A DNA stretch of 64,000 nucleotides from the NCBI GenBank assembly GCA_007741555.1, contig CP036526.1, forward strand, positions 5,208,001 to 5,272,000, given 5' to 3'. The stretch is from Stieleria marina (GTDB lineage: Bacteria > Planctomycetota > Planctomycetia > Pirellulales > Pirellulaceae). The notes below the pieces were generated by a model. That model saw only the letters and a list, made by a program, of their open reading frames with translations. It had not been told where the DNA came from and searched no databases. Within the stretch, counting starts at the first letter, position 1; every line of letters starts with the position of its first letter. The translations under genes were made by a program, and so were the position numbers. Below are positions 8,494 to 17,934 of the stretch, one piece after another.

Positions 8494-9465
8494 ATGGCTT
8501 CCCCCACTACCAGACGATTCGTATCCGCACTGTCGACGAACGTCGTTGCGGCACTGATCTGCACGACGTTTCTAGGATGCACGCAAGAAACAATCGACGA
8601 CTCTCAGGGGTTTGGGAAGTTTGACGGAGACGTCGTCGCGGTTTGGTCGCAGGACGGACGCGACATGATTTTGCGAGAACCATTTTCCTACATTGATGGC
8701 AGCAATCGCGTGTGGACGGCCCCCGCGGGCGCGACCGTCAATGGAGCCTCCATCCCGTATGCGTTTTGGTCGTTTATCGGCGGTCCCTTCGAGGGACGTT
8801 ATCGCAACGCGTCGGTCGTTCACGATGTTGGCTGCGAACAAATGACAGAATCTTGGCAAGATGTTCATCGCATGTTTTACGATGCCTGCCGCTGCGGTGG
8901 CGTCGACGAAACTCAAGCCAAGATGCTCTACTACGCCGTCTATCACTTTGGCCCGCGATGGGAATCGGCTTCCGATGGCACGGGCAATACTCAGCTAATT
9001 CGACGGGATCCGGTGCCGCCCACACCAGAAGAAATCAGCGAACTGGAAACGTACGTCTCCCAAGAGAACCCGTCTGCAGAAACAATTCGCAGCCATGACC
9101 GCCGCCAGTTGCATTCACATCCAAGCCGGCCCTCCGGCGAATCGCGGAGAAGCGTGTCCGGTGATTTTGCCGACAGGTGGCAGAACCAGCAAAGAAACGA
9201 GCGACGCGGACGGCGTTCCGGGCCACGTGAACTTTCGGTCGAAACCGAAGAGCAAGTCATCGCTATCGTACAGAGTCACGTCACTTCTCAAACGGGCGAA
9301 GAACGCCCCGCCACCTACGCCGTGACGCCGCAGCGAGGTGGCTTTCGCGTTGACGTGCAATTCGTCCACGAAACCGCCGAAGGTCAAGCCGCGCCAGACA
9401 CTGGCGGAAAAAGTGTGGCGTTCGTATCAGTCAACGGTCAGTTGATCGAATTTGTCAGCCAGTAA
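8494..9465 (+). CDS. DUF1353-domain lipoprotein
   Basis: A 323-residue protein with an N-terminal signal ending in a lipobox (FLGC, Cys near residue 29), so it is probably lipid-anchored. Residues about 50-150 match the DUF1353 layout: NGASIPYAFWSFIGGPFEGRY, then the HDVGCE motif, and a C-terminal MLYYAVYHFGPRW. The family is found in phage and bacterial genomes and its activity is not established. A charged, Ser/Arg-rich linker (about 190-240) leads to a C-terminal segment (EEQVIAIVQSHV, GFRVDVQFVHET) with the look of a small alpha/beta domain. The ATG at 8494 follows a GAGTGAGAGC stretch that can serve as ribosome-binding site. Confidence 0.7.
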   Translation: MASPTTRRFVSALSTNVVAALICTTFLGCTQETIDDSQGFGKFDGDVVAVWSQDGRDMILREPFSYIDGSNRVWTAPAGATVNGASIPYAFWSFIGGPFEGRYRNASVVHDVGCEQMTESWQDVHRMFYDACRCGGVDETQAKMLYYAVYHFGPRWESASDGTGNTQLIRRDPVPPTPEEISELETYVSQENPSAETIRSHDRRQLHSHPSRPSGESRRSVSGDFADRWQNQQRNERRGRRSGPRELSVETEEQVIAIVQSHVTSQTGEERPATYAVTPQRGGFRVDVQFVHETAEGQAAPDTGGKSVAFVSVNGQLIEFVSQ

Positions 9466-9501
9466 CGGTCTTCGCTCTCTGTCAGCGGCGCATTCGCCTG
9501 A

Positions 9502-10158
9502 CTACTTCGCCACTAAGATCGCGACCGGCATGGTAAACAAATCGAATCGCTCGCTCTTGTTAATTTGGAAGCCGGCTTCGGTGACCAATCGTTCGGCGTC
9601 GATGGGCTGGCAGTCGACGATGTGAGGAAAATGGGTGTGCATCCATTTGTACGTCGTCTCCAGCACGCTCTCGCCTTCCCCGTTTGGGACCGACGCCATG
9701 CTAACGATTCCCAGCCGGCCGCTTGGCTTGAGCACACGGCGGATCTCGGACAGCACGGCCGGGATGCCGGCAATTGGGAACAATTCCAATGTGAAGCTCA
9801 GTGTGACAACGTCGAATGAGTCGTCCTTCATTGGCAGCGGCGGCGTTTCGCCGACCAACAGTTCAACCCGATCGCCGCCGCTGGAATCGTCGACTCGCTT
9901 TTGAGCGACAAGCTGCATTCCGGACGAAATGTCGATGCCGGTGACGTGCCCGGAATCACCGACTGATTTAGCCAACGCCACGATCGAATGCCCGGTTCCA
10001 TAGCCAATTTCCAGCACCGATTCGCCCGCTTGGACCGACAACAACTCCAGCCCTCGCTCTCGAGCCTTGTGTTCGCCCCCATCGGCGATCGCGTCATAGA
10101 CGTGGCTGATTCGATCGTAAAAACGACGGGTCAGGCTTTCGTCATGCTTCGTTTCCAT
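9502..10158 (-). CDS. Class I SAM-dependent methyltransferase
   Basis: A 218-residue methyltransferase of the UbiE/COQ5-like type. SAM-binding motif I is VLEIGYGTGHS near residue 48, followed by the acidic post-I strand (VTGIDIS) and motif II (FDVVTLSFTLELFP). The segment LKPSGRLGIVSMA is the usual strand after the VL-x-PGG motif. The N-terminal YDRISHVYD is typical of the same group. The acceptor substrate cannot be inferred and there are no pathway neighbours. Confidence 0.8.
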   Translation of the reverse strand: METKHDESLTRRFYDRISHVYDAIADGGEHKARERGLELLSVQAGESVLEIGYGTGHSIVALAKSVGDSGHVTGIDISSGMQLVAQKRVDDSSGGDRVELLVGETPPLPMKDDSFDVVTLSFTLELFPIAGIPAVLSEIRRVLKPSGRLGIVSMASVPNGEGESVLETTYKWMHTHFPHIVDCQPIDAERLVTEAGFQINKSERFDLFTMPVAILVAK

Positions 10159-10453
10159 CGACTTCTCACTCGGCTAAGGAAATCAAATCGGTGTCTAATC
10201 TCATTATATATCACATCGACGCAGCAATTCGAGGTGAGCAAAATGCCGCTGCAATTTCACAGCAACGCGGCCTGTTATCTGACCGGCCCGCGCAATTACT
10301 TTCACGCCAACACTTTTGCGCAGCACCTATTGTATAGCACCTGCGCTGAACACCTCGCCCGGCACACGAGTATGTGAGTCGAATTCCAATCCGCTGACGC
10401 AATGTCGAAGACACCTGACTCGGTTCGCAAACACCTGCGACGCCCGATGTGAA

Positions 10454-10491
10454 TGACACGATGTGTGCGCGGAAACGCGTGCATCGTGTCA
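10454..10491 (-). terminator. Strong hairpin downstream of the sigma factor gene
   Basis: A perfect 10-base inverted repeat (TGACACGATG at 10454-10463 and CATCGTGTCA at 10482-10491) encloses an 18-base middle that can pair further through GCGC. It sits 40 bases past the stop of the minus-strand sigma factor gene. There is no T run, so if it terminates transcription it does so weakly or with a factor. The rest of 10159-10531 shows no gene. Confidence 0.4.
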
Positions 10492-10531
10492 CGGCCGCGA
10501 CGCTTCAATACTGGTGCGTGCTAGATGCGTG

Positions 10532-11896
10532 CTACACCAGACTCTGCAACGCTTCGGCGTGCTGGCTGCCTGCGATTTTGTGCATAGCCTTTTGAAGAAC
10601 TTGCCGAATGCGTTCGCGGCAGACACCGTATTCATTCCCTACTTCTTCGAGCGTCTTAGGCACTCCGCCGCCGATCCCAAACCGAAGCATCAGAACCTCT
10701 CGTTCGCGGGGCTTCAATTCGGCCATTACATTGGCGATGCGACCTTTCATCTCGGAGTACTCGACCGAGTGCATCCCAGAACTGTTTTTGGTTGTCATGC
10801 GATGGACAATATTGCTGCGTTCTTCATCGTCCCCTTCGGGAGCGTCCAAGCTGATGGTCAATCGCGATGAATGCTCCAAAATTCGCAGCTTTTTTTCGCT
10901 CAACCCGAGCGACTCGGCCAACTCCCGAGTCGTCGGCTCACGCCCCAGAACCTGTCGAAGCTGTCCTACCGAACGCATAAACGCCGTCGTCTCCGTCAAT
11001 GCGTGGGGCGGCAGTTTCACGGTACGACTCTGCGTCGCCGTCGCGCGACCAATCGCTTGCCGTATCCACCATGTCGCGTACGTCGAAAATTTGAAGCCAC
11101 GTTCATGTTCAAACTTTTCGGCCGCTCGCATCAATCCGGCGTTTCCTTCCTGAATCAAATCCAAAAACTGCACTCCTCGGCCGCGATACTTCTTAGCGAC
11201 CGAAACGACCAAGCGAAGGTTGCCTTCGGTCAATCGTTTCTTGGCGGCAACGTAACCCTCATACTCGCGACAAACCTGACTGACGCGGCGACGGTACTTT
11301 TCCGGCGTGTGAAAAGTGTCTGATACGAAAGCGTCATTTGCAGCATCGTCTGATCCACCCGCAAGATTCCTGGCTCGCAGATCAACGGTAAAAACGGAGG
11401 CTAACTGCTGCTCAATCAAATCAAACTTCACGTTGAGTTCGCTGACAAGACGAACCATACGCTCGCGGCGACGCAGCATTGACAATGCGACTTGCTTAGT
11501 CTTCCTTGGCCGCGTCGATGGACCTGTCGCAATCGCCATGGCTTGCTGTTGCGCAATTTGCAAGCCAGCAAGGGTTTGCAAATTGGTATGCAGGGCAGCC
11601 AGAGCCCGTTGCTTGGCTTGACTGTTTCCGTGCTCGAAATCCAATACTCTATCTGGACGCAGGCGATCGTCAGCAACGTTCTGCAGCGTCGCCACGACCG
11701 AACGAAAGACAAAATCGATGCGTAGCATGTTGGTAGCAACCGCCGTGCGGCTACGGTCGATCGCGCGGGCATATTCCAGTTCTTGCTGGCGAGTCAGCAA
11801 AGGAGTACGGCCCATCTGTTGCAGATAGAGGCTGACGAAATCGTTTTGGTCTTCGTGATGATTGGACCAGTTTTCGGAAAAGTTTTCGGCGACCAC
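10532..11896 (-). CDS. Sigma-70 family RNA polymerase sigma factor (RpoD-like)
   Basis: A 454-residue sigma factor. Region 1.2 is visible (LYLQQMGRTPLLTRQQELEYA). A long spacer with basic patches follows, then region 2 with NLRLVVSVAKKYRGRGVQF, DLIQEGNAGLMRA and the promoter-melting segment FKFSTYATWWIRQAIGRA. Region 3 includes LPPHALTETT, and region 4 has LKPREREVLMLRFG and the helix-turn-helix EVGNEYGVCRERIRQ. It lacks the large acidic region 1.1 of a housekeeping sigma, so it is more likely a group 2-type alternative factor. The spacer between regions 1.2 and 2 (about 130 residues) resembles a non-conserved region. It is transcribed alone. Confidence 0.85.
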   Translation of the reverse strand: MVAENFSENWSNHHEDQNDFVSLYLQQMGRTPLLTRQQELEYARAIDRSRTAVATNMLRIDFVFRSVVATLQNVADDRLRPDRVLDFEHGNSQAKQRALAALHTNLQTLAGLQIAQQQAMAIATGPSTRPRKTKQVALSMLRRRERMVRLVSELNVKFDLIEQQLASVFTVDLRARNLAGGSDDAANDAFVSDTFHTPEKYRRRVSQVCREYEGYVAAKKRLTEGNLRLVVSVAKKYRGRGVQFLDLIQEGNAGLMRAAEKFEHERGFKFSTYATWWIRQAIGRATATQSRTVKLPPHALTETTAFMRSVGQLRQVLGREPTTRELAESLGLSEKKLRILEHSSRLTISLDAPEGDDEERSNIVHRMTTKNSSGMHSVEYSEMKGRIANVMAELKPREREVLMLRFGIGGGVPKTLEEVGNEYGVCRERIRQVLQKAMHKIAGSQHAEALQSLV

Positions 11897-12637
11897 AGCA
11901 TGCTGCCTCTTTGACGGAGTTCGACCAGTGCCCTGTCCAGAAGATGCAACAGATGTGCCAAAGCGGCGAAATCACACGCAGCGTCAGTCGATTCGCCGTC
12001 TCCGGGCAGGTAATCAACGCAGCATCCGTTAGACCCTTAGACACTGTGGAAACGCGGTTAGATGTGCAAGATCGGCCAACAGGCTTGTCGAGTCACCAAC
12101 GGCTTGGCGAACGTCTGTACCGAAAGGCCCGTATCTAAGTCCCTATGCTTCTAAGTCCCGATGTTCGATTTTTCCTGTAAATGGTCGTAGATGCTCGCAA
12201 CGACAAACAGCGACAGCGTCAGCAGCGTGAACGGAACTTTCTTCGGCAGGTCCATTGGACGCCTCATTCGGCAAACGATGGCAGGTGTGATCTGGGGCAT
12301 TTTGCCCCGCCGGGACATTCTGGGCCGGCGGCGCGGACCTGCCAGCCACGCAAGATAGCCCACGTCCAACCATCGCGATTCGATTTTTGCGCGAGGGTTG
12401 AACGCGGTTTCGCAGGGGGAATGAAGACGGCTTTGCGATCTTCGTCGCTGTGATTCCCGTAAAAACTTTCTCGGGCACTGAGATCGTGACTCGCCTGCGA
12501 ACGGGCGAGTGAAGCGGTAGGCAGACCACGGCAAACTGCAAACGACAGGTCTCTGGCACGGCACGTGCTTTACCCTCGTGCAGCAATGCGGTGAGTTGCC
12601 GCTGCAACTACTCGTGCCTATTTTGAAGGTAACACAA
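11897..12637. other. Region between sigma factor and Deg protease genes
   Basis: About 740 bases holding the promoters of the divergent sigma factor and protease genes. Apart from a possible minus-strand membrane peptide (12151-12255) I see no supported gene. Confidence 0.35.
12151..12255 (-). CDS. Possible 34-residue membrane peptide
   Basis: An ATG at 12255 opens a short frame with a basic start (MDLPKK), one hydrophobic helix (FTLLTLSLFVVASIY) and a polar tail. In-frame Met codons further upstream (for instance at 12318) would lengthen it. Small single-helix proteins of this kind are easily missed, but there is no homologue or clear ribosome-binding site to support it. Confidence 0.2.
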   Translation of the reverse strand: MDLPKKVPFTLLTLSLFVVASIYDHLQEKSNIGT

Positions 12638-14167
12638 ATGAAGATTTCAAAAACAAGTCAGCGGGCTGCTTTTTTCGCAGCGCCGTTGACTTTGGTGGCA
12701 GCCGGATTGTTAATGGCGGCTACTCCGGCAATTAATGCCGTCCCCGCAAAACCAGTTACGCCGCCTATTTCGGCAGAACAACTGAACGTTGCCAATTCGC
12801 TATCGCAGGCCTTTCGCAATGTAGCGGATCGCGTACTGCCGTCCGTTGTCGCCATCGAAAACCGTCCTGATACTTCGTGGCATTCCGCCAAACCATCTCC
12901 TGACGACGGTGCGATGAATGTCCCCAATCCATTCAAAGGTACACCCCTGGAAGACATGTTTCGTGGCGGTCAGATCCCGATGCACCCCGGCATGACTCCG
13001 CGACAATCTCCACGATCGCAGGGCGGGATCGGCTCGGGCGTGATCATCGACGCGGAAGCCGGGATCGTGCTGACCAATAACCATGTCGTCGAAGGCGGCG
13101 GGAAAGTGATTGTGAAAACTCAAGATGGCCGCGAGTTTGAAGCTATCGAAGTCTTCACGGACCCAAAGACTGACATCGCAGTTGTCAAAATCAACGGCGA
13201 TTCGTCGTTAACCGCTGCCAAAATCGGTAACAGCGATGCAACGTCCGTGGGTGACTGGGTCGTTGCACTCGGCCAACCGTTTGGACTCGAAAGCACCGTG
13301 ACTGCGGGCATCGTCAGTGCAAAGAACCGTGGCATTGGCATCACCGATCGCGAGAACTTTATCCAAACCGATGCCGCGATCAACCCTGGCAACAGCGGCG
13401 GACCATTGGTGAATTTGTACGGTGAAGTCATCGGCATCAATACTGCGATCTCTTCTCGTGGCGGCGGCAACAACGGCGTTGGATTCGCCGTGCCGTCCAA
13501 CTTGGCTCAGTGGGTTAGCAATCAATTGGTCGCCAACGGAACCGTGCAGCGTGCATACTTAGGTGTCGCGATTCAACCGGTCGGCTACGACTTAGCCAAT
13601 CAGTTGGGCGTTGCTCCCAAGGGTGGCGTCGCGGTGACGAACGTGTTCCCCGATACACCTGCTGCAAAGACAGGATTCAAATCGGGCGACGTGATCGTCA
13701 AGTTCGGTGAAACGAAAGTCTCCACGCCGCAACAATTGCAACTTGCCGTGGAGCGTTCGCCGATGGGCAAACCGGTTTCGGTCGAAGTAGTCCGCGATGG
13801 CAAAACGATCACACTAAGCTACGCGCCCGAAGCAGCACCGAGTGACTTCGCAGGCAACGGAAAGTCGAAGGCTCCGTCCGGCATGAAAATGTCATCGCTG
13901 GGAATCGAAGTGTCGACACTGACTGCAGATGTTGCCAAGCAACTTGGTGTCCAAGAAGAATCGGGCGTCGTGATCACTCAGGTCCAGGACGGAAGCCGCG
14001 CCCAAAGAGCCGGCTTGAAACCTGGGATGGTCGTTTCGCAGGTCAACCGACAGGATGTGAAATCGGCGGCAGACTTTGACAAGGTTGTTAAAGCGGACGA
14101 AGACGGAACGATTCTCATGTTGGTTCGCAGCGAGCAAGGATCGCGATTCGTCGTCATCGAAGGATGA
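12638..14167 (+). CDS. Deg/HtrA serine protease with two PDZ domains
   Basis: A 509-residue periplasmic protease/chaperone of the DegP/DegQ type. The ATG at 12638 follows GAAGGT and starts a signal peptide (hydrophobic stretch to about residue 35). The trypsin-like domain carries the full triad: His149 in TNNHVVEGG, Asp179 in TDIAVVKI, and Ser253 in NPGNSGGPL. Two PDZ domains follow (about 295-395, starting at AYLGVAIQPVG, and about 410-505, with GVVITQVQDGSRAQRAGL). It would degrade misfolded envelope proteins. A good terminator follows, so the kinase gene downstream is probably transcribed separately. The gene order protease, kinase, regulator suggests a shared envelope-stress theme. Confidence 0.92.
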   Translation: MKISKTSQRAAFFAAPLTLVAAGLLMAATPAINAVPAKPVTPPISAEQLNVANSLSQAFRNVADRVLPSVVAIENRPDTSWHSAKPSPDDGAMNVPNPFKGTPLEDMFRGGQIPMHPGMTPRQSPRSQGGIGSGVIIDAEAGIVLTNNHVVEGGGKVIVKTQDGREFEAIEVFTDPKTDIAVVKINGDSSLTAAKIGNSDATSVGDWVVALGQPFGLESTVTAGIVSAKNRGIGITDRENFIQTDAAINPGNSGGPLVNLYGEVIGINTAISSRGGGNNGVGFAVPSNLAQWVSNQLVANGTVQRAYLGVAIQPVGYDLANQLGVAPKGGVAVTNVFPDTPAAKTGFKSGDVIVKFGETKVSTPQQLQLAVERSPMGKPVSVEVVRDGKTITLSYAPEAAPSDFAGNGKSKAPSGMKMSSLGIEVSTLTADVAKQLGVQEESGVVITQVQDGSRAQRAGLKPGMVVSQVNRQDVKSAADFDKVVKADEDGTILMLVRSEQGSRFVVIEG

Positions 14168-14206
14168 TGGGAACCCTCCCCAGCTAGGACGCAAGAACCG
14201 ACTGCG

Positions 14207-14245
14207 GCCAGCATCCGATTGGATGCTGGCTGCTCTCTTTCTTTG
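14207..14245 (+). terminator. Rho-independent terminator of the Deg protease gene
   Basis: A perfect 10-base stem (GCCAGCATCC at 14207-14216, GGATGCTGGC at 14221-14230) with a GATT loop, followed by a T-rich tail. It lies 40 bases past the protease stop codon. Confidence 0.8.
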
Positions 14246-14369
14246 TAAAATCAGACCACTGATTCCATCACGCATTTTTGCGTTCCGGATCCGCCAGAGT
14301 TCGCCCGCATGGAGTTAGTTCACCAGGTCTGGCGACCTCGGCCACGGCAGAAACCCCCGTCAATCAACT

Positions 14370-15725
14370 ATGAAACTCGCCGCCAAACTGATTCTCATCT
14401 TTATGCTGGGCGTGCTCGGCATTGTCGCCCTGTTTTCATGGCAAACCATCCGCCGACAGCAGGATCACGACCAAGCACGACGAGCCGAACACGCCGATGA
14501 CGTGGTCGGAGCGATCACGCCGGCCATCAATAATGCGTTTCGCGACGGCGGAGTCGTGACCATTGAAGAGGCGGTCGAGTTTTCGGCGCAGTACGTCCCC
14601 GGCCGTCGTTTACGCTGGGTCAATGGCATCCAGACACGGGAAGCACCGAGGCTTACGACCCGAAAAGTGTCACGCATATCGGTTTCGGACGAAGACGGTG
14701 GACACGTCGCTCACACGTTTGTGCCCGTCGTGATCGACGGATCCGATGCAGGCGGCGTCGAAGTGACCGAGTCGCTGGTGAGTCACGACAGCTTTATCCG
14801 TGGTTCGCTAGTCGCATCACTCTGTTCCCTGTTAGGTGTCGCGATGCTTTCGGGACTCGTGATTTATTTCGGAGGTGTCCAACTTGTCGGAAAGCCACTC
14901 GAAAAGCTGATCGATCAAGTGCACGAAATCGGCGACGGCAAACTTTCGCAGCCGCCCGTTTTGACCAGCAATGATGAACTCGGATCACTCGCGATGGCAA
15001 TCAGTCAAATGAGTGGGCGAATTGAACAACAACAAAACACAATTCGTCACACTGACCGATTGGGCACCGTCGGCACACTGGCGGCGGGCATGGCGCACGA
15101 AATGGGAACACCGCTGAATGTGGTGGCCGGCCGAGCCAACTTGATTGCCAGCGGAAAGCTATCGCCCGAAGAAGTCGGTCAGAGCGCAAAGACAATCAAA
15201 TCCGAAGCCGAGCGAATGACGATGATCATTCGGCAATTGCTGGACTTTGCCCGACAGTCGACGTCCGAACACACTACCATCGACATCAAGGATGTCGCCA
15301 GAAATACTTGTGAACTGATGGAAACCCTGGCCGAAAAATCGTCGTGCAAAATCTCTTTGCAGATGGACGACGCTCCCTGCCAAATCAAGGGCGACGCGAC
15401 GCAAATCCAACAAGTGCTTACAAACTTGATTACCAACGCCATCCAAGCGATGCCCGACGGTGGAAACATCATGGTCGCGGTAGAACGCGACCAAAGTCAA
15501 GTTTGTGTTCAGGTGACTGACGAGGGAGTCGGGATTGAGCCAACCGAGGCCAAGCGAGTCTTCGAGCCGTTCTACACAACCAAGGACGTCGGCCAGGGAA
15601 CTGGGTTGGGTTTGTCGATCGCCTACGGAATTGTCAAGGAACACGGTGGCGAGATCAAAATCCACAGCCGTCCCGGGCAATCAACAACTTTTAGCGTTCA
15701 GTTGCCATCATTGGCTGCGGGTTAG
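14370..15725 (+). CDS. Membrane sensor histidine kinase (NtrB-like)
   Basis: A 451-residue kinase. It has an N-terminal membrane helix (LILIFMLGVLGIVALFSW), a periplasmic sensor region of about 120 residues, and a second helix (LVASLCSLLGVAMLSGLVIYF). A HAMP linker follows (PLEKLIDQVHEIGDGKLS). The HisKA domain carries the phosphorylated His243 in GMAHEMGTPLN, typical of NtrB/ZraS-like kinases that pair with sigma-54 activators. The ATPase domain has the N box (LITNAIQAMPDG), the G1 box (DEGVGIEP) and the G2 box (GTGLGLSIAYGIV). The partner regulator starts 92 bases downstream, so the two are almost certainly a cognate pair. Confidence 0.9.
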   Translation: MKLAAKLILIFMLGVLGIVALFSWQTIRRQQDHDQARRAEHADDVVGAITPAINNAFRDGGVVTIEEAVEFSAQYVPGRRLRWVNGIQTREAPRLTTRKVSRISVSDEDGGHVAHTFVPVVIDGSDAGGVEVTESLVSHDSFIRGSLVASLCSLLGVAMLSGLVIYFGGVQLVGKPLEKLIDQVHEIGDGKLSQPPVLTSNDELGSLAMAISQMSGRIEQQQNTIRHTDRLGTVGTLAAGMAHEMGTPLNVVAGRANLIASGKLSPEEVGQSAKTIKSEAERMTMIIRQLLDFARQSTSEHTTIDIKDVARNTCELMETLAEKSSCKISLQMDDAPCQIKGDATQIQQVLTNLITNAIQAMPDGGNIMVAVERDQSQVCVQVTDEGVGIEPTEAKRVFEPFYTTKDVGQGTGLGLSIAYGIVKEHGGEIKIHSRPGQSTTFSVQLPSLAAG

Positions 15726-15817
15726 CTCGAAGCATCACGTGACCAGCGCAGCCAGAGTTCTGTGCTGAAACTGAAATGCCCCAAGGCAGGCGATTCCGGC
15801 TACCAAGATCATCAATC

Positions 15818-17188
15818 ATGAACAAACCATTGTCCAACGCCAACGTCTTGATCGTCGACGACGAACCAAACATGTGCGAGTTGATCGAAACGGACTTGCG
15901 GCTACGCGGTTTGAACAGTCGCTGGTGCACGTCCGCGGCGGATGCCTTGGAATCGATACATCACGAAGACTTCGATGTCGTGCTGACCGATGTCAAAATG
16001 CCTGGGACAAGCGGACTGCAGCTTTGCCAACAGCTCACTGAATCGCGGCCCGACGTGCCCGTGATCGTGATGACTGCGTTCGGCACGCTTGATACAGCAG
16101 TCACGGCGATACGAAGCGGCGCGTACGACTTCATCACCAAACCAATCGAAATGGATTTGCTGGCGATCACGTTGGATCGCGCCATCGAACATCGCCAACT
16201 GACCGAACAGGTTCGTTTGCTAAAAGGTTCGACCGACGAATCTCATTCGTTTGGCGAAATGATCGGCAAGAGTCCCGCGATGGTGAAACTATACGATCAA
16301 CTCCATCGCGTCGCTCAGTCCGATGCTGCCGTGTTGATTACGGGAGAAAGTGGCACCGGCAAGGAACTTGTCTCGCGATCCATCCACACGCACAGTCGTC
16401 GTGCAAACAAACCGTTTGTCGCCGTCAACTGTGCTGCCCTGACCGAAACGTTGCTCGAGAGCGAATTGTTCGGGCACGTCAAAGGAGCTTTCACCGACGC
16501 GAGGGGCGAGCGACGCGGATTGTTCCTGGAAGCTGACGGGGGCACGTTGTTGCTGGATGAGATGGGCGAGATGCCGATGTCGATGCAAGTCAAACTGCTG
16601 CGAGCACTTGAAGAACGCACCATCCGCCCGGTCGGCAGTGACAAAGAAACCAAGTTCGACGTCCGCGTGCTAACGGCCACCAACCGCGACTTAGAAACCG
16701 CCGTCGCAGAAGGCCGGTTTCGCGAAGACCTTTATTACCGCATCAATGTCATTGGCCTGGAGCTTCCGCCACTTCGCTCTCGGGGGACGGACACGCTACG
16801 AATCGCCGAGCACTTTTTGAAACAATTTGCCACCGCAGAAAACAAATCGGTCGATGGCATGGCGGATGGAGTCGCCGAAAAACTGCTCAGCTATTCCTGG
16901 CCCGGCAACATTCGCGAATTACGCAACGTGATGGAACGTGCCGTCGCGCTGACCCGATACGACAAGATCACCATCGAAGACCTGCCTGAAAAGATCAGCA
17001 ACTTCCAAAGCGGCACCATCTTCATCGGTGGCCTGGACCCGGCCGAACTGGTGTCGATGGAAGAAATTGAACGCCGATACATCGCGCATGTGCTCGCTGC
17101 GACCCAAAACAACCAAACCCAAGCTGCAAGAATCCTGGGGCTGGATCGCAAGACAATTTATCGCAAGCTAAAGCAGGAAGAAGCGTAG
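15818..17188 (+). CDS. Sigma-54-dependent response regulator (NtrC family)
   Basis: A 456-residue activator starting at the ATG at 15818, which puts the receiver strand NVLIVDDEPNM near the N-terminus. The receiver has phospho-acceptor Asp58 (LTDVKMPG). The AAA+ domain has Walker A GESGTGKE and a Walker B-type LLLDEMGEMP. The sigma-54 contact loop reads GAFTDA instead of GAFTGA, a variant that keeps the key Thr. The C-terminal Fis-type helix-turn-helix is QAARILGLDRKTIYRKL. It is paired with the membrane kinase just upstream. It could be one activator for the many -24/-12 promoters elsewhere in the window, but that is only inference. Confidence 0.9.
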   Translation: MNKPLSNANVLIVDDEPNMCELIETDLRLRGLNSRWCTSAADALESIHHEDFDVVLTDVKMPGTSGLQLCQQLTESRPDVPVIVMTAFGTLDTAVTAIRSGAYDFITKPIEMDLLAITLDRAIEHRQLTEQVRLLKGSTDESHSFGEMIGKSPAMVKLYDQLHRVAQSDAAVLITGESGTGKELVSRSIHTHSRRANKPFVAVNCAALTETLLESELFGHVKGAFTDARGERRGLFLEADGGTLLLDEMGEMPMSMQVKLLRALEERTIRPVGSDKETKFDVRVLTATNRDLETAVAEGRFREDLYYRINVIGLELPPLRSRGTDTLRIAEHFLKQFATAENKSVDGMADGVAEKLLSYSWPGNIRELRNVMERAVALTRYDKITIEDLPEKISNFQSGTIFIGGLDPAELVSMEEIERRYIAHVLAATQNNQTQAARILGLDRKTIYRKLKQEEA

Positions 17189-17551
17189 CGCGTGGCGTCA
17201 TCGCGTAAGGCTTTCTAGTGACGCCCGAGTGACCGAACTGAACTGTTAGCGACCAGCCACGATCACATCCATACGATCGAAGCACTGTGTCCATCGTTCA
17301 AGCGACATTCGACGGCCTATGGCGCGGCATTTGCAAAGAGTGGCACAAGCCGTCTTTTCGTTGGCAATGTCCTCGGTCCGTAAGTTGGCAGAGTCACGAC
17401 AGGATTCTGCGATGATTTGCGGATGTTTAGCCGGCGCGTCCAAATCCCGTGGTGATACAGCACCATGGTTAGACCGCGGTACACACTGGTGTGCCGCGGT
17501 TGTTTTCGTTTTCAAAGCAACACCAGAGAATTGCAAAATCGGAGTCTCCCT
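17189..17551. other. Region without a recognised gene
   Basis: About 360 bases between the response regulator and the interrupted small gene. A 7-base inverted repeat (GGCGTCA at 17194, TGACGCC at 17219) with an 18-base loop could be a weak terminator for the regulator gene. Nothing else stands out. Confidence 0.35.
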
Positions 17552-17860
17552 ATGACGGTTACCCCGGATGGTCGCTATTTCGTCCATCGCGGACGGCTTT
17601 GGAGGTGCAGCAATCCGAGTTTGGAACCGGACGTACGTCAGAGCCTAGTCGATGAATTGATGGCAGCGCGTCGCGCAGTCAAAGCAGCTTTGCAGGCCGG
17701 TGACGAATCCGATTGACGATCGGGTCGCGACGCAGTGCACCGTGCCAAGGTCGCTCTAGGAGAGCGAGGACCAACGTGGTGGGGAGATGACGTCGACTAC
17801 AACCGAAAACTCATCAAAAACACGCCCTATGCGGAGTGGTTTGCCGCGTTGCCCATCTAG
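17552..17860 (+). pseudogene. Conserved small protein gene interrupted by in-frame TGA
   Basis: The ATG at 17552, after a GGAG at 17541, opens a frame beginning MTVTPDGRYFVHRGRLWRC and running 54 residues to a TGA at 17714-17716. The same frame continues without any shift for 47 more codons (DAVHRAKVALGERGPTWW, then DYNRKLIKNTPYAEWFAAL) to TAG at 17858. Both halves look like one conserved protein of about 102 residues of a family I recall as widespread and uncharacterised. A CGA-to-TGA change would explain the stop. The 54-residue product may still be made, or the stop may be read through or be a sequence error. There is no sign of a selenocysteine insertion hairpin. Confidence 0.65.
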
Positions 17861-17934
17861 CAACCTCGCGAGGCGTTGTTGCCGAAGCGGGCGGCGTCGA
17901 AATTCCCGATTAGATCCGTTGCTGCGGTGAGCCT

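Noticed and set aside
10608-11153. 181-residue plus-strand frame
   Set aside because: Antisense to the sigma factor gene and without any domain pattern.
17194-17225. Terminator after the regulator gene at 15818
   Set aside because: Only a 7-base stem with an 18-base loop and no T run; mentioned with the intergenic region but not called.
17714-17716. Selenocysteine codon
   Set aside because: No selenoprotein-like motif and no obvious hairpin after the TGA; nonsense mutation is simpler.
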